Source: Syntrophaceae bacterium UBA6252
Lineage (GTDB): Bacteria; Desulfobacterota; Syntrophia; Syntrophales; UBA6807
NCBI GenBank assembly: GCA_002441265.1
Contig: DJVQ01000068.1
Coordinates: 32,261-72,545, forward strand
DNA: 40,285 nt
Direction: 5' to 3'
Shown: positions 1 through 7,967 of the stretch, piece by piece
Numbering within the stretch: the stretch's first letter is position 1
How the letters are laid out: every line of letters begins with the position of its first letter
Position numbers and translations under genes: made by a program
The notes under the pieces: generated by a model
The model's database searches: none
Seen by the model: the letters and a program-made list of their open reading frames with translations, nothing else
Told to the model about the DNA's origin: nothing

Positions 1-69
1 CCTTGCCTATGGAGCTTTTTCCTTTGCCGTTCGAAAAAGTGTTGATTTGGCCTTTTTTACGATTTCGTC
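1..69 (+). repeat. MITE-like dispersed repeat, right-hand part (cut by window edge)
   Basis: This is the 3' portion of the same element seen whole at 5818-5966. The two match nearly base for base from 'ccttgcctatggag' through 'tttgccgttcgaaaaagtg' to the terminal inverted-repeat end. The left part lies outside the window. A third copy, inverted, sits at the right edge. Confidence 0.8.
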
Positions 70-169
70 AGATCTTCACCCCCGCATGAACGGGCGGCCG
101 GGCCGCGACACCCGCCCGGCGGAAACGAAAGGGCCCCGGAAGGGTTAAGACCAGCGGGAGGAAAACAGC

Positions 170-1411
170 ATGAGCGAAAAGGACCGCCGCGCGTTCCGAA
201 GTCGGGAAGACCGCAGGGAGGATCTGGAAAAAAGGCTCTCGAGGATGGTGCGCCTGGGGTACAGGCACGCCCCCGGGGTCCGGGAGATGTTCCGGGAACG
301 GAACCTGAAACCCGGGGACATCCGGAGCCTGGAAGACCTGTCGAAGCTTCCCGTCATCTCCAGGGAGCAGGTGGTGGCCATGGAGAAGGAGCGTCCCCCC
401 TTCGGCGGCTTCGCCCGGGAGGACCGTTCCTTCCAGAGGATCTTCACCTCCCCCGGACCGGTCTACGAGCCCCACCTCGACGAGGGAACGCTCTGGGGAC
501 CGGGCTACCGGGCGGCGGGAATCGGGAAAGGCGACGTCGTCCTCAACGCCTTTTCGTACCACATGGTGGCCGCGGGACTCACCTTCCACGAGGGGCTCCG
601 CGCCTCGGGGGCCACCGTGGTCCCCTCGGGAACGTCCGGCGCCGAACAGCAGGTCCGTCTCATCGGGGACCTTGGCGTCACCGCCTTCACGGGGACGCCG
701 AGTTTTCTCATGGCCGTCATCGCCAAGGCGGAGGAGAACGGATACGACTTCCGGCGGGACTTCCGTCTCCGGAAGGCCGTTTTCGTCGCCGAACCCCTCC
801 GGCCCGCCGTGCGGGAGACGCTGGAAAAGAAATACGGCATCGACACGTACCAGATGTACGGCGCCACGGAGGTGGGGGACATCGCCTACGAGTGCCCGGA
901 GAAAAAAGGGTGGCACCTGTGCGAGGACGGAATCGTGGAGATCGTCGACCCCGCCACGGGGAAGGCGGTCGAGCCGGGGAAACTCGGAGAGGTGGTCGTG
1001 ACGAGGCTGAACGACCTTTTCTTCCTGTTCCGATTCGGGACGGGCGACCTGTCCTCCCTCATCGATCGGCCCTGCCCCTGCGGCAGGACCTCCCCGCGCC
1101 TTTCCGGCATCGCCGGGAGGATCGGCGACGCCGTCAAGGTCCGGGGGCTCTTCATCGCCCCGAGCCAGGTCCATGCGCTCCGGGAGCGCTTTCCGGGGGT
1201 CTTCGTGCAGTTGGAGGTCACCCGGAGGGGAGACCGGGACCATCTCCTGGTCGTCCTGGAGGCGGAAGCCCCGTCGCCGGATCTCGCGGAGCGCTTCCAG
1301 CCGGTCTTCGCCGCGATCTGCACGGTCCGGGCAGACGAGATCCGGATCGTTCCCCCGGGGTCCCTGTCGGACCGTGAAAAGCCGATCCTGGACCGGAGGG
1401 AATGGAACTGA
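170..1411 (+). CDS. Phenylacetate-CoA ligase-like AMP-forming acyl-CoA synthetase
   Basis: The 413-residue protein fits the length of the PaaK/phenylacetate-CoA ligase family, cytoplasmic enzymes that adenylate a carboxylate and transfer it to CoA. Visible family marks are the A5-type motif MYGATEVGDIAYEC (about residues 227-240), GKLGEVVVTRL, an RFGTGDLS motif with the adenylate-binding Asp, the CPCGRTSPRLSGIAGR cysteine segment and a small C-terminal domain. The glycine-rich SSGTTGxP phosphate loop is replaced by FTSPGPVYEP near residue 91, a change I associate with a PaaK-like subgroup of anaerobes, so the substrate cannot be named. The start has a GGGAGG Shine-Dalgarno 8 nt upstream. It precedes the B12 locus on the same strand, but a new promoter begins right after its stop, so it is probably a separate transcription unit. 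Confidence 0.8.
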   Translation: MSEKDRRAFRSREDRREDLEKRLSRMVRLGYRHAPGVREMFRERNLKPGDIRSLEDLSKLPVISREQVVAMEKERPPFGGFAREDRSFQRIFTSPGPVYEPHLDEGTLWGPGYRAAGIGKGDVVLNAFSYHMVAAGLTFHEGLRASGATVVPSGTSGAEQQVRLIGDLGVTAFTGTPSFLMAVIAKAEENGYDFRRDFRLRKAVFVAEPLRPAVRETLEKKYGIDTYQMYGATEVGDIAYECPEKKGWHLCEDGIVEIVDPATGKAVEPGKLGEVVVTRLNDLFFLFRFGTGDLSSLIDRPCPCGRTSPRLSGIAGRIGDAVKVRGLFIAPSQVHALRERFPGVFVQLEVTRRGDRDHLLVVLEAEAPSPDLAERFQPVFAAICTVRADEIRIVPPGSLSDREKPILDRREWN

Positions 1412-1419
1412 ATTTTTCA

Positions 1420-1448
1420 TTGACAGGAGTTTTTTCTTTTCCTAGAAT
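1420..1448 (+). promoter_or_regulatory. Sigma70 promoter of the cobalamin riboswitch transcript
   Basis: A perfect -35 TTGACA (1420-1425), a 17-bp spacer and a -10 TAGAAT (1443-1448) stand just before the riboswitch. The predicted start near 1455 puts the whole aptamer in the leader RNA. Confidence 0.75.
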
Positions 1449-1472
1449 TTCTCGATAGTAACAGATCATTTA

Positions 1473-1622
1473 TTCGGTGGACGAGCGGAAGAGGGGTGAA
1501 AATCCCCCGCTGCCCCGCAGCCGTGAAGGGAACGAAAGCCCGATCATGCCACTGTCCCGGCCCTGCCGGGATGGGAAGGCGGGCAAGTAGGTGGCCCGAA
1601 GCCGGAACACCCTTCCACCGAA
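1473..1622 (+). ncRNA. Cobalamin (adenosylcobalamin-type) riboswitch
   Basis: The element has the conserved core of the cobalamin aptamer: 'gaggggtgaaaatcccccgc', then 'gccccgcagccgtgaa', 'gccactgtcccg...cgggatgggaag' and the B12-box-like 'ggcccgaagccgg'. The closing P1 stem is visible: TTCGGTGG (1473-1480) pairs perfectly with CCACCGAA (1615-1622). It lies in the 5' leader of the BtuC-like gene and so is expected to lower expression of the uptake operon when cobalamin is plentiful. This is the main evidence that the transporter handles cobamides and not iron siderophores. Confidence 0.93.
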
Positions 1623-1717
1623 AAACCCCGTGGGAGGGAAGCCATGACATTCATCCACATCCATTCGCCGTTCCGGAACCCGTCCCTTTCTCCATCGGTT
1701 TGAGAGGCTGAAAGACG

Positions 1718-1744
1718 CGGCCCGGGGCCCCCGCCCCGCGGCCG
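1718..1744 (+). promoter_or_regulatory. GC-rich hairpin before btuC start (likely riboswitch expression platform)
   Basis: CGGCC-CGGGGC (1718-1728) pairs with GCCCCG-c-GGCCG (1733-1744) around a four-C loop, giving 11 pairs with one bulged C. It ends 12 nt before the ATG at 1757, where the ribosome would bind, and no T-tract follows. This suggests translational control, not termination. Its coupling to the aptamer is inferred. Confidence 0.5.
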
Positions 1745-1756
1745 ATCCGTGCCGCC

Positions 1757-2776
1757 ATGAGAGAAAGGCCCCCCGTCACCGGAGCGAGGATCCTCAGGAT
1801 CACCCTTCTTCTCGCCGCGATCTGCGGCGCCGTGTTCGTGGTGTCTCTTTGCCTGGGCCCGGCGAGGATTTCCGTTCTCAGGGGCGTCCGGGACCTTCTT
1901 TTCTCCGGGGAACCGGGCCTTCACCCCTCGGGAAGCCCGGAGACGGCCATCCTTTTTTCCATCCGTTTTCCCAGGGTCCTGTTCGCGGGCCTCGTCGGGG
2001 CCTCTCTCTCCCTCGCCGGGGCCGCCTTCCAGACCCTTCTCAGGAACCCGCTGGCGGACCCCTACATCCTGGGGGTATCCGGGGGATCCGCCGCGGGCGC
2101 CATCATCGCCATCTCCCTGGGACTGGCGGCCCTTCCCTTCGGAGTCCCACTCTTCGCCTTCCTGGGGGCCGTCCTCACCGTCACCCTCGTCTTCTCCATC
2201 GGAAAAACCGATTCGAATGTCCTCCTCCTCGCCGGGGTCATCGTGAACGCCTTCTTTTCCGCCGTGATCCTGTTCTTTCTCGCCATGAGCCGGAGCGCCG
2301 ATCTCCACAGCATGACCTTCTGGCTCATGGGGGACCTCGGGCTGGCATCCCCCCGGGAAATCCTCCTCGTCTCCGGCACCCTCGCCGCGGGTTTCGTCAT
2401 CCTCTATTTTCACGCGAGGGCCCTCAATCTCCTGGCCACGGGGGAGCCGACGGCCCTCCATCTCGGGATCGCCGTGGAGCGGACGAAGGGCATCGTCTTC
2501 CTCGCCGGTTCCCTGGTCACCGCCGTCGCCGTCGCCTTCAGCGGGATCATCGGGTTCGTCGGGCTCATCATCCCCCACATGATACGCATGCTCTTCGGGG
2601 CGGACCACCGGCTCCTCTTTCCCGCGTCGGCCCTCTTCGGGGGGGCCTATCTCATGGCGGCGGACACGGTCGCCCGGATCCTCCTCTCGTCCACCGAATT
2701 GCCCGTGGGCGTCGTCACGGCCCTGTGCGGCGCCCCGTATTTCATTTACCTGCTCCGGCGGAAGGGAGGGTTCTGA
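1757..2776 (+). CDS. btuC: FecCD/BtuC-type ABC transporter permease (cobalamin uptake)
   Basis: This 339-residue, very hydrophobic protein is of the FecCD family, inner-membrane permeases with about ten helices that form the channel for vitamin B12 or siderophores. The family motif NPLADPYILGVSGGSAAGA is at about residues 96-114, with the characteristic SGIIGFVGLIIPHMIR stretch near 263-278 and a C-terminal GAPYFIYLLRR. Length is typical. The ATG at 1757 is the only start in the open frame because an in-frame stop lies at 1709; the Shine-Dalgarno is weak and overlaps the hairpin at 1718-1744. It is the first gene after the riboswitch, and the ATPase gene starts 4 bp after its stop. Substrate assignment to cobalamin rests on the riboswitch; sequence alone would not exclude haem or siderophores. 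Confidence 0.88.
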   Translation: MRERPPVTGARILRITLLLAAICGAVFVVSLCLGPARISVLRGVRDLLFSGEPGLHPSGSPETAILFSIRFPRVLFAGLVGASLSLAGAAFQTLLRNPLADPYILGVSGGSAAGAIIAISLGLAALPFGVPLFAFLGAVLTVTLVFSIGKTDSNVLLLAGVIVNAFFSAVILFFLAMSRSADLHSMTFWLMGDLGLASPREILLVSGTLAAGFVILYFHARALNLLATGEPTALHLGIAVERTKGIVFLAGSLVTAVAVAFSGIIGFVGLIIPHMIRMLFGADHRLLFPASALFGGAYLMAADTVARILLSSTELPVGVVTALCGAPYFIYLLRRKGGF

Positions 2777-2780
2777 AAAA

Positions 2781-3581
2781 ATGCTCGAGCTCGATCGGGT
2801 CGGCTTCCGGTACCGGGAGGACTGGGTCCTCCGGGAGATCGGGTTTTCCATCGAACGGGGCGATTTTATCGGCATCCTCGGCCCCAACGGTTCGGGGAAG
2901 ACGACCCTTCTCCGGCTCGTCGACGGCGTCCTGTCCCCCGGCGAGGGCCGCGTCCTTCTTCACGGGCGGGACGTGGCCGGGATGAAGCGGCGGGACATCG
3001 CCCGGGTCATGGCGGTGGTCCCCCAGGACCAGCCCCTCGTCTTCTCCTTTTCCGTCCGGGAGATCGTTCTCATGGGGCGTTCCCCCCACCTGGGAAACCT
3101 CGCCTTCGAATCGGCCCGGGACCTGGAGATCGCCCGGACGGCCATGGAGGAAACGGAAACCGCTTCCCTGGCGGAACGGAATTTCAACGAACTGAGCGGC
3201 GGGGAAAGACAGCGGGTCCTCATCGCCCGGGCGCTGGCCCAGGAACCTTCCCTGCTTCTCCTCGACGAATCGACGGCCTTCCTCGACCTGAGGCACCAGG
3301 TCGCCTTCATGAGCCTGCTCCGTTTCCTGAACCGGGAAAAGGGGCTCACCATCCTCGCCGTCACCCACGACATCAACCTGGCGGCGCTTTTCTGCGGAAA
3401 GATCCTGCTCCTGAAGGAAGGAAGGATCCACGCTCTGGGACCCCCGAAGCAAGTGATCACCGAAACGAGCATCCGGGAGGTGTACCGGGTCCGGGCGGCG
3501 GTCGACGGGCACCCCGGCACGGGGGCACCCCGGGTCACCGTGATGCCCGATATGGAAACATCCGTTCCAAAGCAAAATTGA
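2781..3581 (+). CDS. btuD: ABC transporter ATP-binding protein (BtuD/FhuC-type)
   Basis: This 266-residue ATPase powers the preceding permease from the cytoplasmic side. It has a complete nucleotide-binding set: Walker A GPNGSGKTTLLR (about residues 35-46), Q-loop around VPQDQP, signature LSGGERQRVLIARAL (about 139-153), Walker B LLLLDEST and H-loop VTHDINLAA. A MGRSPHLG segment after the Q-loop is typical of the iron/B12 importer subfamily. The start lies 4 bp after the permease stop, with a GGGAGGG ribosome site inside the end of the permease gene. The two subunits are evidently co-translated. Confidence 0.9.
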   Translation: MLELDRVGFRYREDWVLREIGFSIERGDFIGILGPNGSGKTTLLRLVDGVLSPGEGRVLLHGRDVAGMKRRDIARVMAVVPQDQPLVFSFSVREIVLMGRSPHLGNLAFESARDLEIARTAMEETETASLAERNFNELSGGERQRVLIARALAQEPSLLLLDESTAFLDLRHQVAFMSLLRFLNREKGLTILAVTHDINLAALFCGKILLLKEGRIHALGPPKQVITETSIREVYRVRAAVDGHPGTGAPRVTVMPDMETSVPKQN

Positions 3582-3607
3582 TCAACGCACAAGGAGGGAA
3601 CCCCGTC

Positions 3608-5671
3608 ATGAAGCAAGCCGCATTCGCCCTGCCGGCATTTCTCGTTTTATCGGTCTTTCTCGCGGTCCCGCCCGCCCCGGCGGCGGACCGGGAGGAGACC
3701 CCCATGATGGAGGAAGTGGTCGTCACGGCGACCCGGGTGAGCGACGAAGTCCGGAAGGTCCCGGCGAACGTCTCCGTCATCACCTCGAAGGAGCTGGAGG
3801 AATCGGGGGCCACCACCGTCGTGGAAGCCCTGGAGAAGCTGGAAAGCATCAGCATCCGGAGCTACAGCGGAAACCCCTCCCAGGCCGTGGTGGATCTCAG
3901 GGGCTTCGGCGGCGACAATCCCTACGGGAAGACGCTGATCCTCCTCGACGGCAGGCGGCTGAACCGCCCCGACATGTCCCCCATCAACTGGCTCCAGATC
4001 CCCATCGCCAACGTCGAACGGATCGAAGTGGTCCGAGGGGGGGCGAGCGCCCTGTACGGCGACAGCGCCGTGGGCGGGGTGATCCACATCATCACGAAGA
4101 AAGGGGCGGGGAAACCCTCGGGACAGGCATCGGTCATCCTCGGAAGCTACGGCCTCCACGACGAGCGGGCGGGAATTTCCGGATCGGAGGGCAAGTTCAC
4201 CTATGCCCTGAACGGGGAAAACCAGAGGACCTTCGGGTATCGGGAGCGGTCCAAGTTCACCGCCAGGAGCGCCGGCATGGATCTGGGGTATGACTTCTCC
4301 GAGTTCCTCGCCGCCTCCCTGTCCCTTTCGGCGAACCGGACGGATTACAACCTCCCGGGCACCCTGACGAAATCCCAGATGGAACAGGACCGGCGGCAGT
4401 ACCAGCCCGGCGGCGCCTGGAGCCCCGCCCACTCGGACAACGAAATGACCGAGGATTACCGGAACGGGACCTTCCGGATCGAATCCTTCCTCGGCGCCTT
4501 CGGGGAGATCTCACTCGATTTTCTCTACGGAGACAAGGACATCTCCGCCGACATGCCCGCCTATTACTCGAACCGTTACAACGACTATGACATCCGCACC
4601 CTCGGATTCACCCCGAAATACGTCCTGGAGCGAAACATCCTGGGCCGCTCCAACAAGTTCATCGCCGGGATGGACCTCTACCGGGAAACCATGGACGTGG
4701 AAAAGTTCGGGAACATCGACCGGACGGACAAGACAGACGAGGCGGACTTCACGCGATCGAGCCTGGGGCTTTACGCCCGGGACGAATTCAGCCTGCTCGA
4801 CAACCTGATTCTCAGCGCCGCCTGCCGGACGGAACGGGCGAAAATCGAGGGCAGCTTCACGAGCTACACGAATCCCGCCGAGGGATTCAGCGACCAGGAA
4901 AAGGTCCACCATGCCGAGGCGTACGAACTGGGGCTCACCTTTCTTCTGGGCGAACGCTCCAGCGTCTTCGCCCGGTACGCCACCGTCTACCGCTACCCCT
5001 TCCTGGACGAACAGGCCTCCTACACGGGGACGCCCATCGAGTTCCTCACCGACCTGGAAAAAGAGAAGGGCAGGAGCTGGGACGTGGGAACCCGTCTTTA
5101 CCCCCTGGAAAACCTCATGGTGGGGCTCACCCTCTACCGGATCGACCTGGAGGACGAGATCAAGTACCAGGGGACCTGGCCCACGGGAAAGAACGTGAAC
5201 CTCGACAAGACGCGGCACCAGGGCGTGGAGCTGAAAACCCGGTACAAGCTGCCCGGCTGGTTCGAATTCACGGGTAACGCCACCTGCCAGGAGGCGTTCT
5301 TCACGGAAGGTCCTTACGAGGACCGGGACATCCCGCTCGTCCCGAAATGGATGGCCAACGGCGCGCTGGAGATCTTCCTGCCCCTCCATTTCGTCCTCCG
5401 CCCGGAAATCCGCTACGCCGGAGACTCGTGGCTCGCGGACGATCTCGACAACAACGCCGAGAAACTGAAGGGGTACACGGTGTGCAACCTCTTTCTCTTC
5501 TACAGGCCGCAGATGGAGGGGATCCGGTTTTCCGCCTTCTTCGGGGTTGAAAACCTGACCGATGAAATGTATAGCACGTACGGATACGATCTCGAACAGT
5601 GGGGCATGGAGAACACCTACTACCCCGCCCCGGGGATCACCATCAAGGGAGGCGTGACGGTCGAATTCTGA
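3608..5671 (+). CDS. btuB: TonB-dependent outer-membrane receptor (BtuB-like)
   Basis: The 687-residue protein begins with a signal peptide (MKQAAFALPAFLVLSVFLA...APA). The mature N-terminus carries a TonB-box-like EEVVVTATR, followed by a plug domain (VSVITSKELEESG, VVDLRGFGG, LILLDGRRLN, IERIEVVRGG-type segment, YGDSAVGGVIHIITKK). The rest is a 22-strand-type barrel ending in GGVTVEF with a C-terminal Phe. It would carry the substrate across the outer membrane using the TonB system encoded downstream. I chose the ATG at 3608, which has AAGGAGGG 9 nt upstream and leads straight into the signal peptide; the TTG at 3578 overlapping the ATPase stop is less likely. The cobalamin role is inferred from the riboswitch-led operon. 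Confidence 0.87.
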   Translation: MKQAAFALPAFLVLSVFLAVPPAPAADREETPMMEEVVVTATRVSDEVRKVPANVSVITSKELEESGATTVVEALEKLESISIRSYSGNPSQAVVDLRGFGGDNPYGKTLILLDGRRLNRPDMSPINWLQIPIANVERIEVVRGGASALYGDSAVGGVIHIITKKGAGKPSGQASVILGSYGLHDERAGISGSEGKFTYALNGENQRTFGYRERSKFTARSAGMDLGYDFSEFLAASLSLSANRTDYNLPGTLTKSQMEQDRRQYQPGGAWSPAHSDNEMTEDYRNGTFRIESFLGAFGEISLDFLYGDKDISADMPAYYSNRYNDYDIRTLGFTPKYVLERNILGRSNKFIAGMDLYRETMDVEKFGNIDRTDKTDEADFTRSSLGLYARDEFSLLDNLILSAACRTERAKIEGSFTSYTNPAEGFSDQEKVHHAEAYELGLTFLLGERSSVFARYATVYRYPFLDEQASYTGTPIEFLTDLEKEKGRSWDVGTRLYPLENLMVGLTLYRIDLEDEIKYQGTWPTGKNVNLDKTRHQGVELKTRYKLPGWFEFTGNATCQEAFFTEGPYEDRDIPLVPKWMANGALEIFLPLHFVLRPEIRYAGDSWLADDLDNNAEKLKGYTVCNLFLFYRPQMEGIRFSAFFGVENLTDEMYSTYGYDLEQWGMENTYYPAPGITIKGGVTVEF

Positions 5672-5817
5672 CGGCGGCGTGACAGTCCCGAGGCTGCGCC
5701 GCGCTTCATCCTTCCTCCCGGCGCGCACGGACGGATATGCACCCGTCGTCCCGTTTCGGGCGGCCTGCCTCCGGAGCTTTCGTTATCGCCGTGAAAGGAT
5801 TTTCTTCAGACATTTTT
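5672..5817 (+). repeat. Degenerate copy of the dispersed repeat (about 5690-5817)
   Basis: The segment from about 5690 (ggctgcgccgcgcttcatcc) to 5817 aligns, with many changes, to the repeat at 10237-10397; both share a 'gcgcttcatcc'/'gctcttcatcc' block and 'gcctccgga.ctt'. It abuts the well-preserved copy that follows, so the two form a diverged tandem. No coding signal is seen in this gap. Confidence 0.5.
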
Positions 5818-5966
5818 GACGGCTTCGTAAAAAGCCCTTGTGCGTCCCTCGTCCCTGCGGCGTACCTTAAGTACGCCTCAGTCCTCGCGATTCGGGCGCC
5901 TTGCCTATGGAGCCTTTTGCTTTGCCGTTCGAAAAAGTGTTGAAGCGGCCTTTTTACGACTTCATC
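5818..5966 (+). mobile_element. MITE-like element, about 149 bp, with terminal inverted repeats
   Basis: The element starts GACGGCTTCGTAAAAAGCC and ends GGCCTTTTTACGACTTCATC, imperfect inverted repeats of about 20 bp. Near the middle is a 7-bp palindrome, GGCGTAC/GTACGCC (5859-5877). It has no open reading frame of its own. Further copies are at 1-69, 40238-40285 (inverted) and, diverged, 10237-10397. It lies between the receptor and binding-protein genes of the B12 operon. No clear target-site duplication is visible by eye. Confidence 0.65.
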
Positions 5967-6037
5967 ATTTTTGCGTTCATCAACACTGAAACGTTGCCGG
6001 GACCAGGCGGAAAAGCCGGGTCCCGGCGTGTCCCGCG

Positions 6038-6904
6038 ATGAAAAAACACTGTGCCCTGACCGTTCTTTTTCTTCTCGTCGCCCTCGCCGCCCCGTGCGGG
6101 GGGACGGTCTTCACGGACGCTCTGGGGCGGAAGGTGGACCTTCCGGAACCGCCGCGGCGGATCGTCTCCCTTGCGCCGAACCTGACGGAGGTCCTCTTCG
6201 AACTGGGACTGGCGGACCGGATCGTCGGGGTGACCACGTACTGCGATTTCCCGGAGGAGGCGAAGGAAAAGCAGAAGATCGGCGGATTCATCAACTTCTC
6301 GCTGGAGAAACTGGTCTCCCTGAAGCCGGATCTCGTCCTGGCGACGGCGGACGGAAACCGGAAGGAAACGGTGCTCCGGATCGAGCGGACCGGCTGTCCC
6401 GTTTATGTGGTCCGTCCGAAAACCCTCGAGGAAGTCTTCGGAATGATCGAGGCGCTCGGCGCGGTCACGGGAACGGAGCGAAGGGCGGGGGACCTCGTGG
6501 CGTCCCTCCGGGAGCGGGTCCGCCGGGTGACCGGCGCGTCCGCCGCCGGGGAGCACCCCCGGGTCTTTCTCCAGGTGGGAACGGAAGGCCTGATCACGGC
6601 GGGCAGGGGGACCTTCCTGGACGAACTGATCCGCCTCGCGGGCGGCGTCAACGTGGCCGGCGGGGAAGCGGTCCGCTACCCCCGGTACGGCATGGAAAAG
6701 GTGATGGCCCTGAAACCGGAGGTGATCCTCGTCATCGCCATGGACGGCGAGGCCCTCCCGGAACGGTTCTGGAAGAAATGGCGGGAAATCCCCGCGGTCC
6801 GGTCGAACCGGATTTATTTTCTCGACGCCGACCGCGCCACGAGGCCTTCCCACCGGATCGTGGACGGACTGGAGGAGATGTTCCTCCTGATCCACCGGCA
6901 ATAG
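6038..6904 (+). CDS. btuF: Periplasmic cobalamin-binding protein (BtuF-like)
   Basis: This 288-residue protein has an N-terminal signal sequence (MKKHCALTVLFLLVALAAPC) and the class III periplasmic-binding fold of B12/siderophore importers. Visible marks are VFTDALGRKVDLPEPPRRIV, SLAPNLTEVLFELGLADRIVGVTTYCDFP, IGGFINFSLEKLVSLKPDLVLAT and a GTFLDELIRLAGGVNVA segment before the C-terminal lobe. It would capture cobalamin in the periplasm and deliver it to the BtuCD pair. The start ATG is directly before the signal peptide, but its Shine-Dalgarno is poor. A 366-bp gap filled with repeats separates it from the receptor gene; a new promoter may have been needed (see findings). Confidence 0.85.
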   Translation: MKKHCALTVLFLLVALAAPCGGTVFTDALGRKVDLPEPPRRIVSLAPNLTEVLFELGLADRIVGVTTYCDFPEEAKEKQKIGGFINFSLEKLVSLKPDLVLATADGNRKETVLRIERTGCPVYVVRPKTLEEVFGMIEALGAVTGTERRAGDLVASLRERVRRVTGASAAGEHPRVFLQVGTEGLITAGRGTFLDELIRLAGGVNVAGGEAVRYPRYGMEKVMALKPEVILVIAMDGEALPERFWKKWREIPAVRSNRIYFLDADRATRPSHRIVDGLEEMFLLIHRQ

Positions 6905-6951
6905 CGGCGCCGATTCCCCCCGGGGGGAAGACATGAAGAAAGGAAAGCGGA

Positions 6952-7566
6952 ATGCTTGAATATTTCCGGCAGGGCGGGCCGATCATGTACCCCCTCCTCC
7001 TTTGCTCCCTCGTGTCCCTCACGCTGATCGTCGAAAGGGCCCTCTTCTGGATCCGTGAGGAAAAAAGGAGGGACCGGCGGCTCCTCGACGAACTCATGAC
7101 CCTGGTGGAACGGAACGAGCTGGAAAAGGCCCGGGGCCTGACCGGGGGAACGAAGGACTTCATCGTCCGGGTCATGGTCTGCGGCATCGTCCACCAGGCC
7201 TTCTCATTGCGGGACGCCCTCCGGATGGGCGCCGACGAGGAGATCGCCAGGATGCGCCGGTACCTGCCCATCCTGGACACGATGATCACCCTGTCCCCCC
7301 TTCTGGGCATTCTCGGAACGGTGACGGGAATCATTTCCTCGTTCAATCTCCTGGGATCGGTGGGAATCGAGCAGCCCAGGATGATCACCGCCGGCATCGC
7401 CCAGGCCCTCATCACCACCGCCTTCGGGCTCCTCATCGCCATCCTGAGCCTCCTGCCCTACAACTACTTTCTCACCAGGGTGGAAAAAGCGGCACTGGAA
7501 ATGGAAAAATACGGAACCACCCTGGAGATCCTCTTCGAAAAGCTCCGGAACGGGGAAAAACCATGA
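6952..7566 (+). CDS. exbB: ExbB/TolQ-family proton channel
   Basis: The 204-residue inner-membrane protein has the MotA/TolQ/ExbB layout. One helix lies near the N-terminus (GGPIMYPLLLCSLVSLTLIVERALF), followed by a cytoplasmic loop and two C-terminal helices (LDTMITLSPLLGILGTVTGII and ITTAFGLLIAILSLLPYNYF). With ExbD it uses the proton-motive force to energise TonB. The start has a purine-rich AGGAAAG site. Its stop overlaps the exbD start (ATGA at 7563-7566), indicating translational coupling. The position in a B12-uptake operon suggests a motor dedicated to the neighbouring receptor. Confidence 0.92.
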   Translation: MLEYFRQGGPIMYPLLLCSLVSLTLIVERALFWIREEKRRDRRLLDELMTLVERNELEKARGLTGGTKDFIVRVMVCGIVHQAFSLRDALRMGADEEIARMRRYLPILDTMITLSPLLGILGTVTGIISSFNLLGSVGIEQPRMITAGIAQALITTAFGLLIAILSLLPYNYFLTRVEKAALEMEKYGTTLEILFEKLRNGEKP

Positions 7567-7967
7567 AGGTGAGCAGGGACTACCCGAAAAAGGCGCGGAT
7601 CGAGATGATCCCCCTCATGGACGTGATCTTCCTGCTTCTCGTGGCCTTCATCATGATGACCATGTCCATGACGGTCGCCCGCGGGATCCCCGTGGAACTC
7701 CCGGCATCCGCCGCGGCGGAAGTGGAGAAGCGGAGCCTCGTCACGGTGTCCCTCCTCCGGGACGGAACCCTGTACCTCGAGCGGGAGGCGGTCCCCCTGT
7801 CCCTGCTCCGGGAACACCTTTCCCCGCTGGCCCGGAGGGAGCCTCCGCCGAGAATTCTCCTCTCCGGGGACAAGGAGGTGTCCTACGACCGTGTCCTTTC
7901 CGTGATCGACGAAATCCGGAAGGCCGGGATCACCGCGATCTCCCTGGAAACGAAATGGAAACCATAA
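7563..7967 (+). CDS. exbD: ExbD/TolR-family energy-transducing protein
   Basis: This 134-residue protein has one N-terminal membrane helix with the family's essential membrane Asp in IPLMDVIFLLLVAFIM (about residues 17-32), followed by a periplasmic domain (LSGDKEVSYDRVLSVIDEIRKAGI) typical of ExbD. It pairs with ExbB as the stator of the TonB motor. It overlaps exbB by 4 bp and tonB by 13 bp, so the three are expected to be made together. Confidence 0.92.
   Translation: MKVSRDYPKKARIEMIPLMDVIFLLLVAFIMMTMSMTVARGIPVELPASAAAEVEKRSLVTVSLLRDGTLYLEREAVPLSLLREHLSPLARREPPPRILLSGDKEVSYDRVLSVIDEIRKAGITAISLETKWKP

Noticed and set aside
1757..5671. Iron-siderophore uptake as the role of the FecCD-type operon
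   Set aside because: The protein families fit either substrate, but the well-formed cobalamin riboswitch in the leader points to cobamides.
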